From contig UQKL01000003.1 in the NCBI GenBank assembly GCA_900541695.1, positions 62,001-126,000 on the forward strand: 64,000 nt of DNA, in the 5' to 3' direction. Shown here in pieces: positions 1 through 8,626 of this stretch (within the stretch, counting starts at the first letter, position 1; each line of letters opens with the position of its first letter). The stretch comes from an uncultured Collinsella sp. (GTDB lineage Bacteria > Actinomycetota > Coriobacteriia > Coriobacteriales > Coriobacteriaceae). The position numbers were made by a program, and so were the translations under genes. Below the pieces are notes generated by a model. It made no database searches and was not told the origin of the DNA. It worked only from the letters and a program-made list of their open reading frames with translations.

Positions 1-1094
1 AGATCGTGCTGGTGCAGATCGCGCCTGCCGTGCGCAGCGCCTGGGGCGAGGAGCTCGGCATTCCGCGCGAGGAAGCCACCGTTGAGCGCTTGGCCTGCGC
101 ACTGCGCCGCGTGGGCTTTGAGTACGTGTTCGACACCGACTTCTCGGCCGACCTCACCATTATGGAGGAGGGCTCCGAGCTGCTCGAGCGTCTGGGCGCT
201 GCCTCCGAGGGCGAGGGCGACAGCCGCGGCTGGCCCATGTTCACGAGTTGCTGCCCGGGCTGGGTGCGCTTTGTGAAGGCGCGCTATCCGGCGTTTGTCG
301 ACAGCCTGTCCACGTCCAAGTCGCCGCAGCAGATGTTCGGCGCCATTGCCAAGACGTACTACGCCAAGGTGCTGGGCGTGGAGCCCGAGCGCCTGTTTGT
401 GGTGTCCGTTATGCCGTGTACGGCCAAGAAGGCCGAGTGTGCGCTGCCGAGCATGGTGGGCGAGGGCGGTGCGCCCGACGTGGACGTTGCGCTGACGGTG
501 CGCGAGATGGTGCGCATGATCCGCGCGAGCCACGTGAGCGTGGACACGCTGGTTGAGGAGCCGCTCGATACGCCGCTGGGCTTTGGCACGGGCGCGGGCG
601 TGATCTTTGGTGCCACGGGCGGCGTGATGGAGGCTGCCGTGCGCTCGGGCTACTACCTGGTGACGGGCAAGAACCCCGATGCGGATTTCTTTACCGACGT
701 GCGTGGCCTGGATGGCTGGAAGGAAGCCGTCGCCGATATCGATGGCACCAAGGTGCGCGTCGCCGTGGCGCACGGGCTGGGCAACGCCGCCCGCCTGCTC
801 GACGCGATTCGCGACGGCCGCGTGAGCTATGACTTCGTTGAGGTCATGGCGTGCCCGGGCGGCTGCGTCGGTGGCGGCGGTCAGCCCATCCACGACGGCT
901 GCGAGCTGGCAGCCGAGCGCGGTCAGGTGCTGTGGGGCCTGGATGCCGCTGCGGACATTCGCTTCTCGCACGAGAATCCCGATGTCCAGGCGTGCTACCG
1001 CGAGTTCCTGGGCGCGCCGCTCTCGCCGCTGGCCGAGGAGCTGCTGCATACCGATCATCACGCCTGGTCGATGCCTAACGAAGGGACGTGCTAA
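1..1094 (+). CDS. [FeFe] hydrogenase catalytic subunit, C-terminal part (5' end outside window)
   Basis: This is the H-cluster domain of an iron-only hydrogenase, which interconverts protons and H2 using ferredoxin or another electron partner. All three H-cluster motifs are present: TSCCPGW near visible residue 80, MPCTAKKAE near 138, and EVMACPGGCVGGGGQP near 280. The reading frame is open from base 3, and the visible start (IVLVQIAPAVR) matches the middle of the family, so the N-terminal ferredoxin-like region lies upstream of the window. It ends 2 bp before the next gene, a lipoprotein, suggesting co-transcription. Whether it makes or consumes H2 cannot be told from this fragment. Confidence 0.95.
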   Translation, partial: IVLVQIAPAVRSAWGEELGIPREEATVERLACALRRVGFEYVFDTDFSADLTIMEEGSELLERLGAASEGEGDSRGWPMFTSCCPGWVRFVKARYPAFVDSLSTSKSPQQMFGAIAKTYYAKVLGVEPERLFVVSVMPCTAKKAECALPSMVGEGGAPDVDVALTVREMVRMIRASHVSVDTLVEEPLDTPLGFGTGAGVIFGATGGVMEAAVRSGYYLVTGKNPDADFFTDVRGLDGWKEAVADIDGTKVRVAVAHGLGNAARLLDAIRDGRVSYDFVEVMACPGGCVGGGGQPIHDGCELAAERGQVLWGLDAAADIRFSHENPDVQACYREFLGAPLSPLAEELLHTDHHAWSMPNEGTC

Positions 1095-1096
1095 CG

Positions 1097-2152
1097 ATGC
1101 GCGCGTTTGATTTTGAGATGTCGCGCCGGGGGTTTGCCTCGGCGCTTGCCGCGGGCGCGCTGTCGCTTGCGCTCGCGGGCTGTGGCGGCGGGGCTGCCGG
1201 TGCCGGGTCCGCCGCGGACTCGGCTGCCACGGACGGCGCCGGTGCTGCTGCAGAGCCGGTCGCGGTGCACGTCGCCTCGCTCAAGGGACCGACCTCGATT
1301 GGCCTGGTGCAGTTTATGGACCAGGCTGCCGATGGCGAGACGGACAATGAGTTCGACTTTGCGATCAACACTGCCGCCGACGAGATCGTGCCCAAGGTCA
1401 TTCAGGGCGATATCGACATTGCCCTGGTGCCCGCCAACGTGGCGAGCGTGCTCTACAACAAGACCGAGGGCGCGGTGCAGGTCATCGACATCAACACGCT
1501 GGGTGTGCTGAACGTGGTGACGGGCGACGCGAATGTGGCCTCGTTTGGCGATCTGGCGGGTCGCACCGTCTACATGACGGGCAAGGGCACCACGCCAGAG
1601 TATGTCATGAACTTCCTGCTGGAGCGCGCGGGCCTGACCGGCCAGGTGACGCTCGAGTTTAAGAGCGAGCCCACCGAGGTGCTGTCGGCCCTGCTTGCCG
1701 ATTCGTCTGCCGTGGGCGTGCTGCCGGAGCCGTTCAAGACCGCTGCTATCGCCAAGAGCGAGGGCAAGCTGTCGGCACCGGTGAGCCTGACCGATGTGTG
1801 GGACGAGCTGGCAGGAGACACGGGCTCGCGCCTGCTGACGGGCGTGACCGTGGTGCGCCGCGCGTTTGCCGAGGAACATCCCGAGGCCGTGGCGGAGTTC
1901 TTGAGCTGCCATGCGGCGAGCGTGAAGGCCGTCAATGCGGCGCCGGCGGACTGGGCTCAGGCCGTGGTCGATGCAGGCATCGTGGATTACGCCACGATTG
2001 CCGAAAAGGCGATTCCCGGGTGCATGCTCGTGTGTCAGACGGGGAAGGATATGAAGGCCGCGCTCGGTGGGTACCTGCAGGTGCTGGCCGATGCGGACCC
2101 GAGCGCCGTGGGCGGCAAGCTCCCGGCTAACGATTTCTACTACATGGAGTAG
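1097..2152 (+). CDS. ABC transporter substrate-binding lipoprotein (NMT1/SsuA-like)
   Basis: This 351-residue protein starts with a twin-arginine type lipoprotein signal: SRRGF at residues 9-13, a hydrophobic run, then a lipobox LALAGC. The mature part has the pattern of the NMT1/ThiY/SsuA substrate-binding family, including VKVIQGDIDIALVPAN-like and VLPEPF segments, so it probably captures a small ligand outside the membrane. I chose ATG 1097, 2 bp after the hydrogenase stop. A GTG at 1088 would overlap the hydrogenase gene. The next gene encodes permease plus ATPase, completing a transporter. The ligand is unknown: this family includes nitrate, taurine and thiamine-precursor binders. Confidence 0.85.
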   Translation: MRAFDFEMSRRGFASALAAGALSLALAGCGGGAAGAGSAADSAATDGAGAAAEPVAVHVASLKGPTSIGLVQFMDQAADGETDNEFDFAINTAADEIVPKVIQGDIDIALVPANVASVLYNKTEGAVQVIDINTLGVLNVVTGDANVASFGDLAGRTVYMTGKGTTPEYVMNFLLERAGLTGQVTLEFKSEPTEVLSALLADSSAVGVLPEPFKTAAIAKSEGKLSAPVSLTDVWDELAGDTGSRLLTGVTVVRRAFAEEHPEAVAEFLSCHAASVKAVNAAPADWAQAVVDAGIVDYATIAEKAIPGCMLVCQTGKDMKAALGGYLQVLADADPSAVGGKLPANDFYYME

Positions 2153-2155
2153 CCC

Positions 2156-3535
2156 GTGCGTGCGTTTGCTCGACAAATGATAGAGCGTATGAAGGCGGTG
2201 GCGGCAGCAGGTGCCGTTGCCGCCTTTTGGCTTGCCGCGTGGGTCTTCGCGGCGGCGCTGGTGGCGCAGCCGCTGATCTTGTCGGGGCCGGGTGCTGTTG
2301 CCTTGGCGCTGCTGCGCCTGGTGTGCGATGGCGGTACCTGGGCGATTTTGGTGGGCTCGGGCGCGCGGATACTGGGCGGGCTGGCGCTTGCCGCGGTGTG
2401 TGGTGGCGCGCTTGCCGGGATTTCATCACGGTCGCGGGCGTTCGCGCACCTGGTGGCTCCGGTGCTGTCGTTTGTAAAGGCGACACCGGTCGCCTGCATG
2501 GTAGTCCTGCTGCTCATTTGGCTGGGATCGGCGCGCGTGAGCATCGCCGCTGTTTTTTTGATGGCGCTGCCGGGCGTGTATTTTTCGTTGGTCGAGGGCT
2601 TGATGCAAGCGGATAAACCGCTGGAGCAGATGTTTCGTCTGCATGGCGTGCGGGGCTGGCGACTGTTTTGTGCCCACACCTGGCGCGAAGTCCTGCCGTT
2701 TGTGCTTTCGTGCGCCCGCGCTGTGATCGGCATGAGCTGGAAGGCTGGCGTGGCGGCGGAGCTGATCGGCATGGCGGTGGGCACCGTGGGTGAGCGCATC
2801 TATCAGGCGAAGCTGCTCATCGAGACGGCTGACCTGTTGGCTTGGACCGTGTTGGTCGTGGCGGCATCGTGGGCATGCGAGCGTGTGCTGGTGTGGCTGC
2901 TGCGGGCTTCGGGGCCCGCAGCATGGCGTGCTGCTGTGCGGGCGCATGGGCGTTGTCCTCGCGGACGTGCAGGCGGCTCTGCTGGCGGCAGGGCTGCTGC
3001 GGAGCTTGCGCTCGCCGTGGGCGATCGCGCTCCCTGGGCTCCGGCGCTCGACGGACTGGTGCTTCGTGTGCCCGCCGGTGGGCTCGCCTGCGTGATGGGC
3101 ACCTCGGGCGTGGGCAAGTCGACGCTGCTTGCGCTGGCGGCGGGGGAGTGCGCGCCGTGCTCCATGGTGTTTCAGGATGTGCGCCTGGTAGAGGGCGCCT
3201 CGGCTTTGGATAACGTGCTGGTGTGCGCCGACGCGCGCGTGGACGCCTCGAGTGCCGCGGCCCTGTTGCGCCTGCTGGTGCCGGGGGTCGATGTGCATGC
3301 TCGTGTGGCCGAGCTCTCGGGCGGGCAGCGCCGTCGCGTCGAGATTGCCCGAGCCCTGCTGTGTCCGGGCGGCGCAGTGATTCTGGACGAGCCCTTTACC
3401 GGCCTAGATACCGCTGCGCGCGACGCATGCGCCGAGGCTGTGCTCGACTTGCTCGACGGCCGCATGCTGTTGCTTGCTACGCACGATGCCGTCGACGCTC
3501 AGGCCCTCAATATCTCGGACATCATCACGCTCTAA
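2156..3535 (+). CDS. Fused ABC transporter permease and ATPase
   Basis: One 459-residue chain holds both parts of an importer. Residues about 15-250 are a hydrophobic permease with a BPD-type EAA-like loop (EQMFRLHGVRGWRLF) before the last helices. After an R/G/A-rich linker, residues about 290-459 form an ATPase with Walker A GTSGVGKST near 315, a Q-loop (VFQD), signature LSGGQRRR near 388 and Walker B VILDEPF near 408. The stretch between Walker A and the Q-loop is unusually short, so this ATPase is compact. The start is GTG 2156, 3 bp after the lipoprotein stop; ATG 2177 is an alternative. Separate permease and ATPase genes are usual in this family. A sequencing frameshift joining two genes is possible but would need to fall in the linker. 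Confidence 0.85.
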   Translation: MRAFARQMIERMKAVAAAGAVAAFWLAAWVFAAALVAQPLILSGPGAVALALLRLVCDGGTWAILVGSGARILGGLALAAVCGGALAGISSRSRAFAHLVAPVLSFVKATPVACMVVLLLIWLGSARVSIAAVFLMALPGVYFSLVEGLMQADKPLEQMFRLHGVRGWRLFCAHTWREVLPFVLSCARAVIGMSWKAGVAAELIGMAVGTVGERIYQAKLLIETADLLAWTVLVVAASWACERVLVWLLRASGPAAWRAAVRAHGRCPRGRAGGSAGGRAAAELALAVGDRAPWAPALDGLVLRVPAGGLACVMGTSGVGKSTLLALAAGECAPCSMVFQDVRLVEGASALDNVLVCADARVDASSAAALLRLLVPGVDVHARVAELSGGQRRRVEIARALLCPGGAVILDEPFTGLDTAARDACAEAVLDLLDGRMLLLATHDAVDAQALNISDIITL

Positions 3536-3608
3536 ATACTTACTCAGCAACAAAATGATCCGTTTTTTCTCCGTCCCCATAGGGTTGGGTATGGTATTCT
3601 ATCTGCGG

Positions 3609-3637
3609 GGTAATACTTAGGATTACCAAGTAATACC
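3609..3637. promoter_or_regulatory. Inverted repeat, candidate antitoxin operator
   Basis: Arms GGTAATACTT (3609-3618) and AAGTAATACC (3628-3637) are inverted with one mismatch around a 9-bp spacer. The site is AT-rich inside GC-rich DNA and lies about 115 bp before the RelB/DinJ-like gene. Antitoxins of this family commonly bind such repeats to autoregulate. The role here is inferred from position only. Confidence 0.4.
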
Positions 3638-3751
3638 AACACAGTAGAAACAAACTCCAGATGCGGGCCAATCGGGTTGCCTTCACAGCCCGTCGCCCAG
3701 CCGCGTGGCCCGCATCTATCCGCACCACCGTCGTTTCAAAAAGGAAGCGCC

Positions 3752-3973
3752 ATGGCAGAACACATGACCCCGGTTGTCGCGAAGGTCTTGCCCGAAGAAA
3801 AGGCAGCCTTCGCGGCGGCAACTCAGCTCGTGGGCACCACGCCGTCCAACGCCATTCGCATGTTTATCGCCGCGTTCAATCGTTGTGGCACCTTTCCGTT
3901 CGACATTTCGCCCAGCGGGGCCTTTGGCAAAGACTGTCCCCAACAGCTAGTCGTTGAAGAACGTCCCCAATGA
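3752..3973 (+). CDS. RelB/DinJ family antitoxin-like protein, without adjacent toxin
   Basis: This 73-residue protein carries the RelB/DinJ pattern TPSNAIRMFIAA followed by GTFPFDI, typical of ribbon-helix-helix antitoxins that neutralise RelE/YafQ-type RNases. ATG 3752 follows an AAGGAAG ribosome binding site. No toxin gene is next to it: the following gene is a membrane protease whose first possible ATG overlaps this stop (ATGA at 3970). The C-terminal 20 residues are encoded by an imperfect tandem repeat containing GTCCCCAA, so the original tail may have been replaced. It could be an orphan antitoxin or a regulator. Confidence 0.7.
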   Translation: MAEHMTPVVAKVLPEEKAAFAAATQLVGTTPSNAIRMFIAAFNRCGTFPFDISPSGAFGKDCPQQLVVEERPQ

Positions 3974-3985
3974 CTAGTCGTTGGG
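3938..3985. repeat. Imperfect tandem copies of a palindrome (CCCAA..GACTAGTC..TTGGG)
   Basis: A near-perfect 20-bp palindrome, CCCAATGACTAGTCGTTGGG, lies at 3966-3985 (one T/G pair). A degraded copy, CCCAACAGCTAGTCGTTG, starts at 3939. The repeat covers the end of the antitoxin gene and the start region of the next gene. Confidence 0.6.
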
Positions 3986-3996
3986 AGGAGGTCGGC

Positions 3997-4908
3997 ATGC
4001 TCAATGCGCTGGTTTGGGCGCTTGCCTGTTTTGGCGTCGTCGCTGCCGATATCGCCCTGAGCATGGTTTTGTTCTCAGCTCTGGGCGTCGCATCGGTGTT
4101 CATGGGCTTTTCGATTGACGACCTCGATATTCAATTGCTTCAGGCTGCCGCGCAGATGGCGTCGTTTTTGATGGCGCTGCTGTGGTGGCGTTATCTGTGG
4201 CCGCGCTCGTTTATGACGCGCTGGCAGGGCGAGCGCCCGCTTGGCGGGGGAGCAGGCAAAGCATGGAGGCGCATCGCCTGCGTTATCGTGATTGGCCTTG
4301 CCCTGCAGGTGGTCGTTGGCTACGTGACCGACGCCGTGCTGTCGCTGTTGCCGGAGGCCGCGGCCGACTACAGCGAACTTGTCGAGGAGACGGGCATGGG
4401 TGACACGAGCTATCTGGCCGTCCTGACCACGGTGCTCGGCGCTCCGTTTTGCGAGGAGTTGCTGGTGCGCGGCATCATTTTTGAGTTTTCGCTCCGAGCG
4501 TTTAATCCACAGTGCCGTCCGCTCTGGAAGCGCCGGCGCCGCGCGAACGCGCAAGACAGCGCCATAGTGCCCTGGGCGGCCCCGAGTACCTGGGGCATCG
4601 CCGCGGCGATTGTGCTGCAGGCGGCAATCTTCGGCTTTATGCACATGAACTGGGTGCAGGGCTGCTATGCGGGCGCTGCCGGCCTCATTTTTGGCTGGGT
4701 GCTCGTGACGACCGGAAAGCTCCGCTACACGATCCTGCTGCACTTTGCCTTTAATGCCGGGTCGTATCTCATGACGTTGCTCTGGTTTGTGAACACGCCG
4801 CTCGATGTGGCAATTACGGTCGCTATCGCCGGCGTCATCCTGGTGGAGGCAATGCGCTCGCTGCGCCACGCATGCGAGATGGGCATAGTGACAGCACCGC
4901 TGCCCTAG
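3997..4908 (+). CDS. CPBP family intramembrane metalloprotease
   Basis: This 303-residue polytopic membrane protein has the CPBP/Abi (type II CAAX-protease-like) motifs: EELLVRG near residue 152 (the EExxxR glutamate pair), FGFMHMN near 212 and LLHFAFN near 249, which carry the conserved metal ligands. Members cleave prenylated or other membrane substrates, and many act in bacteriocin immunity or sensing; the substrate here is unknown. The start at ATG 3997 is set by a strong GGGAGGAGG 5 bp upstream; ATG 3970 lacks this. The gene converges on ygiQ with a 4-bp overlap of stop codons. Confidence 0.9.
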   Translation: MLNALVWALACFGVVAADIALSMVLFSALGVASVFMGFSIDDLDIQLLQAAAQMASFLMALLWWRYLWPRSFMTRWQGERPLGGGAGKAWRRIACVIVIGLALQVVVGYVTDAVLSLLPEAAADYSELVEETGMGDTSYLAVLTTVLGAPFCEELLVRGIIFEFSLRAFNPQCRPLWKRRRRANAQDSAIVPWAAPSTWGIAAAIVLQAAIFGFMHMNWVQGCYAGAAGLIFGWVLVTTGKLRYTILLHFAFNAGSYLMTLLWFVNTPLDVAITVAIAGVILVEAMRSLRHACEMGIVTAPLP

Positions 4909-7037
4909 TTGCGGCGTCCGCCTCCGTTGGCGCCCTGACGCCCCTGAGCTGCACGGTTGCGGCCGGCGGTGTTCTGCGCACGCGACATGCCGCCGTGCCC
5001 CTTGCTGCCCTTGGGGCCCTTGCCGGCGCCACCGTGGGCCTTGCCGCCCTTCTTGCCGTTGCCATGCCCGCCGCCAGCAGACGTCTCGCCCGGGCGTGGC
5101 GGCACGGGGCGAATCAGGCAATGTTTGGTGTAGCCAATCAGATCGCGGCGGCCGGCTTTCTCCAGTGCCTCGCGCACGAGCTTGTAGTTCTCGGGCTTGC
5201 GATATTGGATGAGCGCGCGCTGCATGGCCTTCTCGTGCGGGTCGCGCGCCACATAGATCGGCTGCATGGTGCGCGGGTCAACGCCGGTGTAGTACATGCA
5301 GGTGCTCATCGTGGACGGGGTGGGGTAGAAGTCCTGCACCTGCTCGGGCATGTAGCCCATGTCGCGTACGGCCTCGGCAAGGTCCACGGCTTCCTTCATC
5401 GTTGAGCCGGGGTGGCTCGAGATCAGGTACGGAACCACGTACTGCTTGAGTCCGTATTCACGGTTCAAGCGCTCAAATTTGCGACAGAACGCGTCATAGA
5501 CGGCGCGGCTCGGCTTGCCCATCACGGACAGCACCGCGTCGCTCACGTGCTCGGGCGCTACGCGTAGCTGACCCGAGACATGGTGCTCCAGCAGCTCGCG
5601 CAAAAACTCGTCCGAGGCATCGGCCATGGTGTAGTCAAAGCGGATGCCGCTTCGTACAAAGACCTTCTTGACGCCCGGCAGCTGGCGCAAGTCGCGCAGC
5701 AGCTGCGTGTAGCCGCTCTCGTCGACCACCATGTTCTTGCACACGCTTGGCCATAGGCAGCGCTTGTTCTTGCACACGCCGTGTTTGAGCTGCTTGTCGC
5801 AGGCCGGGCGGCTAAAGTTGGCCGTCGGTCCGCCCACGTCGTTGATGTAGCCCTTAAACTCGGGGTCGTGTGTGAGCAGCTCGGCCTCGCGCATGATCGA
5901 GTCGTGGCTGCGCATCTGCAGCACGCGGCCCTGGTGGAAGGTGAGGGCGCAAAACGAGCACTCGCCAAAACAGCCGCGGTTGGAGCTAATGGAAAACTTG
6001 ATCTCGGCAAAGGCCGGCACGCCGCCCGCCGCGTCGTAGTCGGGATGCCAATCGCGTGCGTAGGGGAGCTCGGCCATCTCGTCCATCTCATCGGTGGTGA
6101 GTGTTGCCGACGGCGGGTTCTGTACCACATAGACGCTGTTGGGGTAGGGCTCTACCAGGCGATGTCCGGTGATGGGGTCCATATTCTGCTGCTGCACGTT
6201 AAAGCTGCGCGCGTAGTTGAGCTTGTCGGCGGCAAGGTCGTCCCAGCTGGGAAGCAGGTCGTAGTCATAGACCTCGTCGAGCGAGCTGGTGCGGTAGACG
6301 GTGCCGTTGATATAGGTGATCTGATCGACGGGCAGTCCGGCGTCGAGCGCGTCGGCGATCTCGACGATCGCGTGCTCGCCCATGCCGTAGATGAGGATGT
6401 CGGCGCCCGAGTCGAGCAGTACCGAGCGCTTGAGCTTGTCCTGCCAGTAGTCGTAGTGGGCCAGGCGGCGCAGGCTTGCCTCGATGCCGCCGATGATGAT
6501 GGGAGCGTCCTTGAACGTCTGGCGGATGAGGTTGCCGTAGACCGTGACGGCACGATTGGGGCGGTGCCCCTCCTCGCCACCGGGGGTATAGGCGTCGGTG
6601 TGGCGGCGGTGCTTGGTCACCGAATAGTGGTTGACCATGGAGTCCATGTTACCGGCACTGACGAGAAAGCCCAGGCGAGGCTCGCCGAGCACCGTGATGC
6701 TGGCGGGGTCGGTCCAGTCGGGCTGACAGATGATGCCCACTTTGTAGCCGTGCGCGTCGAGTACGCGGCTGATGATGGCCATACCAAAGCTGGGGTGGTC
6801 CACGTAGGCGTCGCCGCAGATGTAGACGAAGTCACACTGGTCCCAACCGCGCGCGTCCATATCGGCGCGGCTGACGGGGAGGAACTTATCGCGGCCCGGG
6901 CGCCAGGGACGGGCGGGCGCTGCCGGGGTATGAGCGGCGTGGCCGCCCTGGGCCTTGCCGCCGCGCTTTTGCTGCTGGCCCTGTTTGCCCTGCTGACTGC
7001 GCTGGTTATTCTGAGCGTGCTGAGGCTTTTTTGCCAC
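4905..7037 (-). CDS. ygiQ: YgiQ family radical SAM protein
   Basis: This 710-residue protein matches YgiQ, with the N-terminal block (CDFVYICGDAYVDHPSFG), a radical SAM cluster motif CFGECSFC near residue 352 and a C-terminal YgiQ-type block (GYTKHCLIRP). Its reaction is not established. Start: GTG 7037, preceded by GGGAGGG, giving VAKKPQ. Longer starts would run through a hairpin at 7075-7109. Both ends are low complexity: Q/G/K-rich residues 1-50 and a G/K-rich tail of about 60 residues after residue 650, which may bind nucleic acid (inference). Confidence 0.93.
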   Translation of the reverse strand: MAKKPQHAQNNQRSQQGKQGQQQKRGGKAQGGHAAHTPAAPARPWRPGRDKFLPVSRADMDARGWDQCDFVYICGDAYVDHPSFGMAIISRVLDAHGYKVGIICQPDWTDPASITVLGEPRLGFLVSAGNMDSMVNHYSVTKHRRHTDAYTPGGEEGHRPNRAVTVYGNLIRQTFKDAPIIIGGIEASLRRLAHYDYWQDKLKRSVLLDSGADILIYGMGEHAIVEIADALDAGLPVDQITYINGTVYRTSSLDEVYDYDLLPSWDDLAADKLNYARSFNVQQQNMDPITGHRLVEPYPNSVYVVQNPPSATLTTDEMDEMAELPYARDWHPDYDAAGGVPAFAEIKFSISSNRGCFGECSFCALTFHQGRVLQMRSHDSIMREAELLTHDPEFKGYINDVGGPTANFSRPACDKQLKHGVCKNKRCLWPSVCKNMVVDESGYTQLLRDLRQLPGVKKVFVRSGIRFDYTMADASDEFLRELLEHHVSGQLRVAPEHVSDAVLSVMGKPSRAVYDAFCRKFERLNREYGLKQYVVPYLISSHPGSTMKEAVDLAEAVRDMGYMPEQVQDFYPTPSTMSTCMYYTGVDPRTMQPIYVARDPHEKAMQRALIQYRKPENYKLVREALEKAGRRDLIGYTKHCLIRPVPPRPGETSAGGGHGNGKKGGKAHGGAGKGPKGSKGHGGMSRAQNTAGRNRAAQGRQGANGGGRRN

Positions 7038-7074
7038 GATCCCTCCCGGTGTTTGTATGCTGCACGTAATTGTA

Positions 7075-7109
7075 ACCAGTCTTTTTGGGACGGGGCTAAA
7101 AAGACTGGT
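7075..7109. repeat. Perfect 12-bp hairpin with GGGACGGGG loop
   Basis: ACCAGTCTTTTT (7075-7086) and AAAAAGACTGGT (7098-7109) are perfectly complementary around the loop GGGACGGGGCT. It sits just upstream of ygiQ on the minus strand and 180 bp before the YoaK-like gene. The loop core recurs in the hairpin at 15932-15962 with unrelated arms. Confidence 0.8.
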
Positions 7110-7290
7110 GGAGTACATGGGCTGGCGGATCGGCGTGTCGATGCGGATGCCGTTTGTTTCCAGACTGTGTATCCCCGTGTCGAAGGGGCCGTCTCGCGCG
7201 CACGCCATGTTGTCAATGGGTTACAGTATGAACGGCGTCTATGTTTCCGCCAACGCACGAGAGAGTCGTCAACAAGGAGGATGCACGACG

Positions 7291-8010
7291 ATGCAGCGTG
7301 CCAAACAGATATCGGAGTCCATCGAACTGGGCATTATCCTGGCGCTCGCCGGCGGCTTTATGGATGTGTATTCGTACATTGGGCGCGACCATGTTTTCGC
7401 AAACGCGCAGACGGGCAACATCCTGCTTGTGGGCGTGAGCATCTCGGAGGGCAATTGGGCACTTGCGGGGCGCTACTTCTTCCCCGTGGTGTCGTTTGCC
7501 GTGGGCATTATGCTTGCCGACCTGGTACACGAGCGGTTTGGCAGCGTGATTCACTGGCGCCAGGTGACGGTGTTCTTTGAAGCCGTCATCTTGCTGGGCG
7601 TGAGCTTTATCCCCGGTGGCGATTTCAACCTGCTCGCCAACTGCCTTACCTCGTTTGCTTGCGGTATGCAGGTCGAGAGCTTCCGCAAGATTCATGGACA
7701 CGGCATCGCTACGACCATGTGCATCGGCAACTTGCGCAACGCCCTGCAAAACGTGGACGACTATATCATCACCCACAAGCGCGGCTTTTTGGAAAACGGC
7801 GCACTGTACTTTGGCGTGATCTTCACCTTTGTGTTTGGCGCCGTGCTGGGCAACTGGTGCATTGAGCGCATGGGGCTGCACGCCATTGCGGTGGCGAGCA
7901 TGCTGCTGTTTATCGCGTTTGCCATCATGTTTATCGATCGCGAACGCGACTTGCACAGGAAATGGGCCCGCATCGTAGCTGACTGGCAGACCACGAGTCT
8001 TAAGCGCTAA
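7291..8010 (+). CDS. YoaK family (DUF1275) membrane protein
   Basis: This 239-residue protein has about six hydrophobic segments and the DUF1275 signatures GGFMDVYSYI near residue 21, ANAQTGNI near 36 and an internal CGMQVESFRK near 123. The family is of unknown function. ATG 7291 follows AAGGAGG (7274-7280). It is single-gene, bounded downstream by a 22-bp perfect stem-loop. Confidence 0.88.
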   Translation: MQRAKQISESIELGIILALAGGFMDVYSYIGRDHVFANAQTGNILLVGVSISEGNWALAGRYFFPVVSFAVGIMLADLVHERFGSVIHWRQVTVFFEAVILLGVSFIPGGDFNLLANCLTSFACGMQVESFRKIHGHGIATTMCIGNLRNALQNVDDYIITHKRGFLENGALYFGVIFTFVFGAVLGNWCIERMGLHAIAVASMLLFIAFAIMFIDRERDLHRKWARIVADWQTTSLKR

Positions 8011-8017
8011 GGTGCAT

Positions 8018-8084
8018 GTTCGTAACAACATTCAGGAGCCAGAAAAACTATCTAGCTCCTGAATGTTGTTACGAACTGCTTTTT
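8018..8084 (+). terminator. 22-bp perfect stem-loop terminator
   Basis: A perfect 22-bp stem pairs 8018-8039 with 8055-8076 around a 15-nt loop and is followed by CTTTTTGCG. It lies 8 bp after the YoaK-like stop. The stem is much longer than needed for termination. Confidence 0.85.
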
Positions 8085-8089
8085 GCGAT

Positions 8090-8626
8090 TTATTCGAGAT
8101 GCTCTTCAATCCGAGCCCTAAGAAGGGCAATGGCTGTAGGTATTCCAATTGCGGCGGCTAATTCGGCTTTATCCAAAACCTGTATGCTAAAGCACGATTG
8201 TTTATCACATTGAAGGACGATAACTGAAGATAGCTTCACTTCCTGTTGGCTGAATATATCGTAATCTCCAAATAGGAAGTTACCTTTTATTGCGTAATTC
8301 GGTATGTTCGTTACGCACTTCATCTCAAGTCTGTTTAGACCATAATCGAACACCGCAACTTCCTTGTGTTCGATGATGAGCGCAACCCTGGGCATGTTGC
8401 TAAAGCCACCGTCGACGACAGTGAAGAGTTTTTCATTCGCATCGTCATAAACGGTATATTTAAGACTCGATAGCTGTCCTAGTGGACCCGTGAACCCATG
8501 TCTTTTGATGTTGAGGTTGTCTCCCGCTGGGTTGATGAGAGCCAGAGTATGCGGATAAGGATTACCTTCAATTGAGATTCGATATTCGTTTGTAGCCGTC
8601 TTGCTCGATTTAGGACCAGTAGCCAT
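8090..8626 (-). CDS. Small AT-rich protein, possibly LURP-one/tubby-like fold
   Basis: This 178-residue protein has no signal peptide. The alternating short strand pattern (YTVYDDANEKLFTV, ALIIEHKEVAVFDYG) and the closing helix AAAIGIPTAIALLRARI resemble LURP-one-related (scramblase/tubby-like) proteins, but the match is weak and made by eye. GC content is clearly lower than in the neighbours, suggesting transfer. Start ATG 8626 (or GTG 8629) has only a distant GAGG. Its 3' end faces the terminator of the YoaK-like gene. No function can be assigned. Confidence 0.6.
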   Translation of the reverse strand: MATGPKSSKTATNEYRISIEGNPYPHTLALINPAGDNLNIKRHGFTGPLGQLSSLKYTVYDDANEKLFTVVDGGFSNMPRVALIIEHKEVAVFDYGLNRLEMKCVTNIPNYAIKGNFLFGDYDIFSQQEVKLSSVIVLQCDKQSCFSIQVLDKAELAAAIGIPTAIALLRARIEEHLE

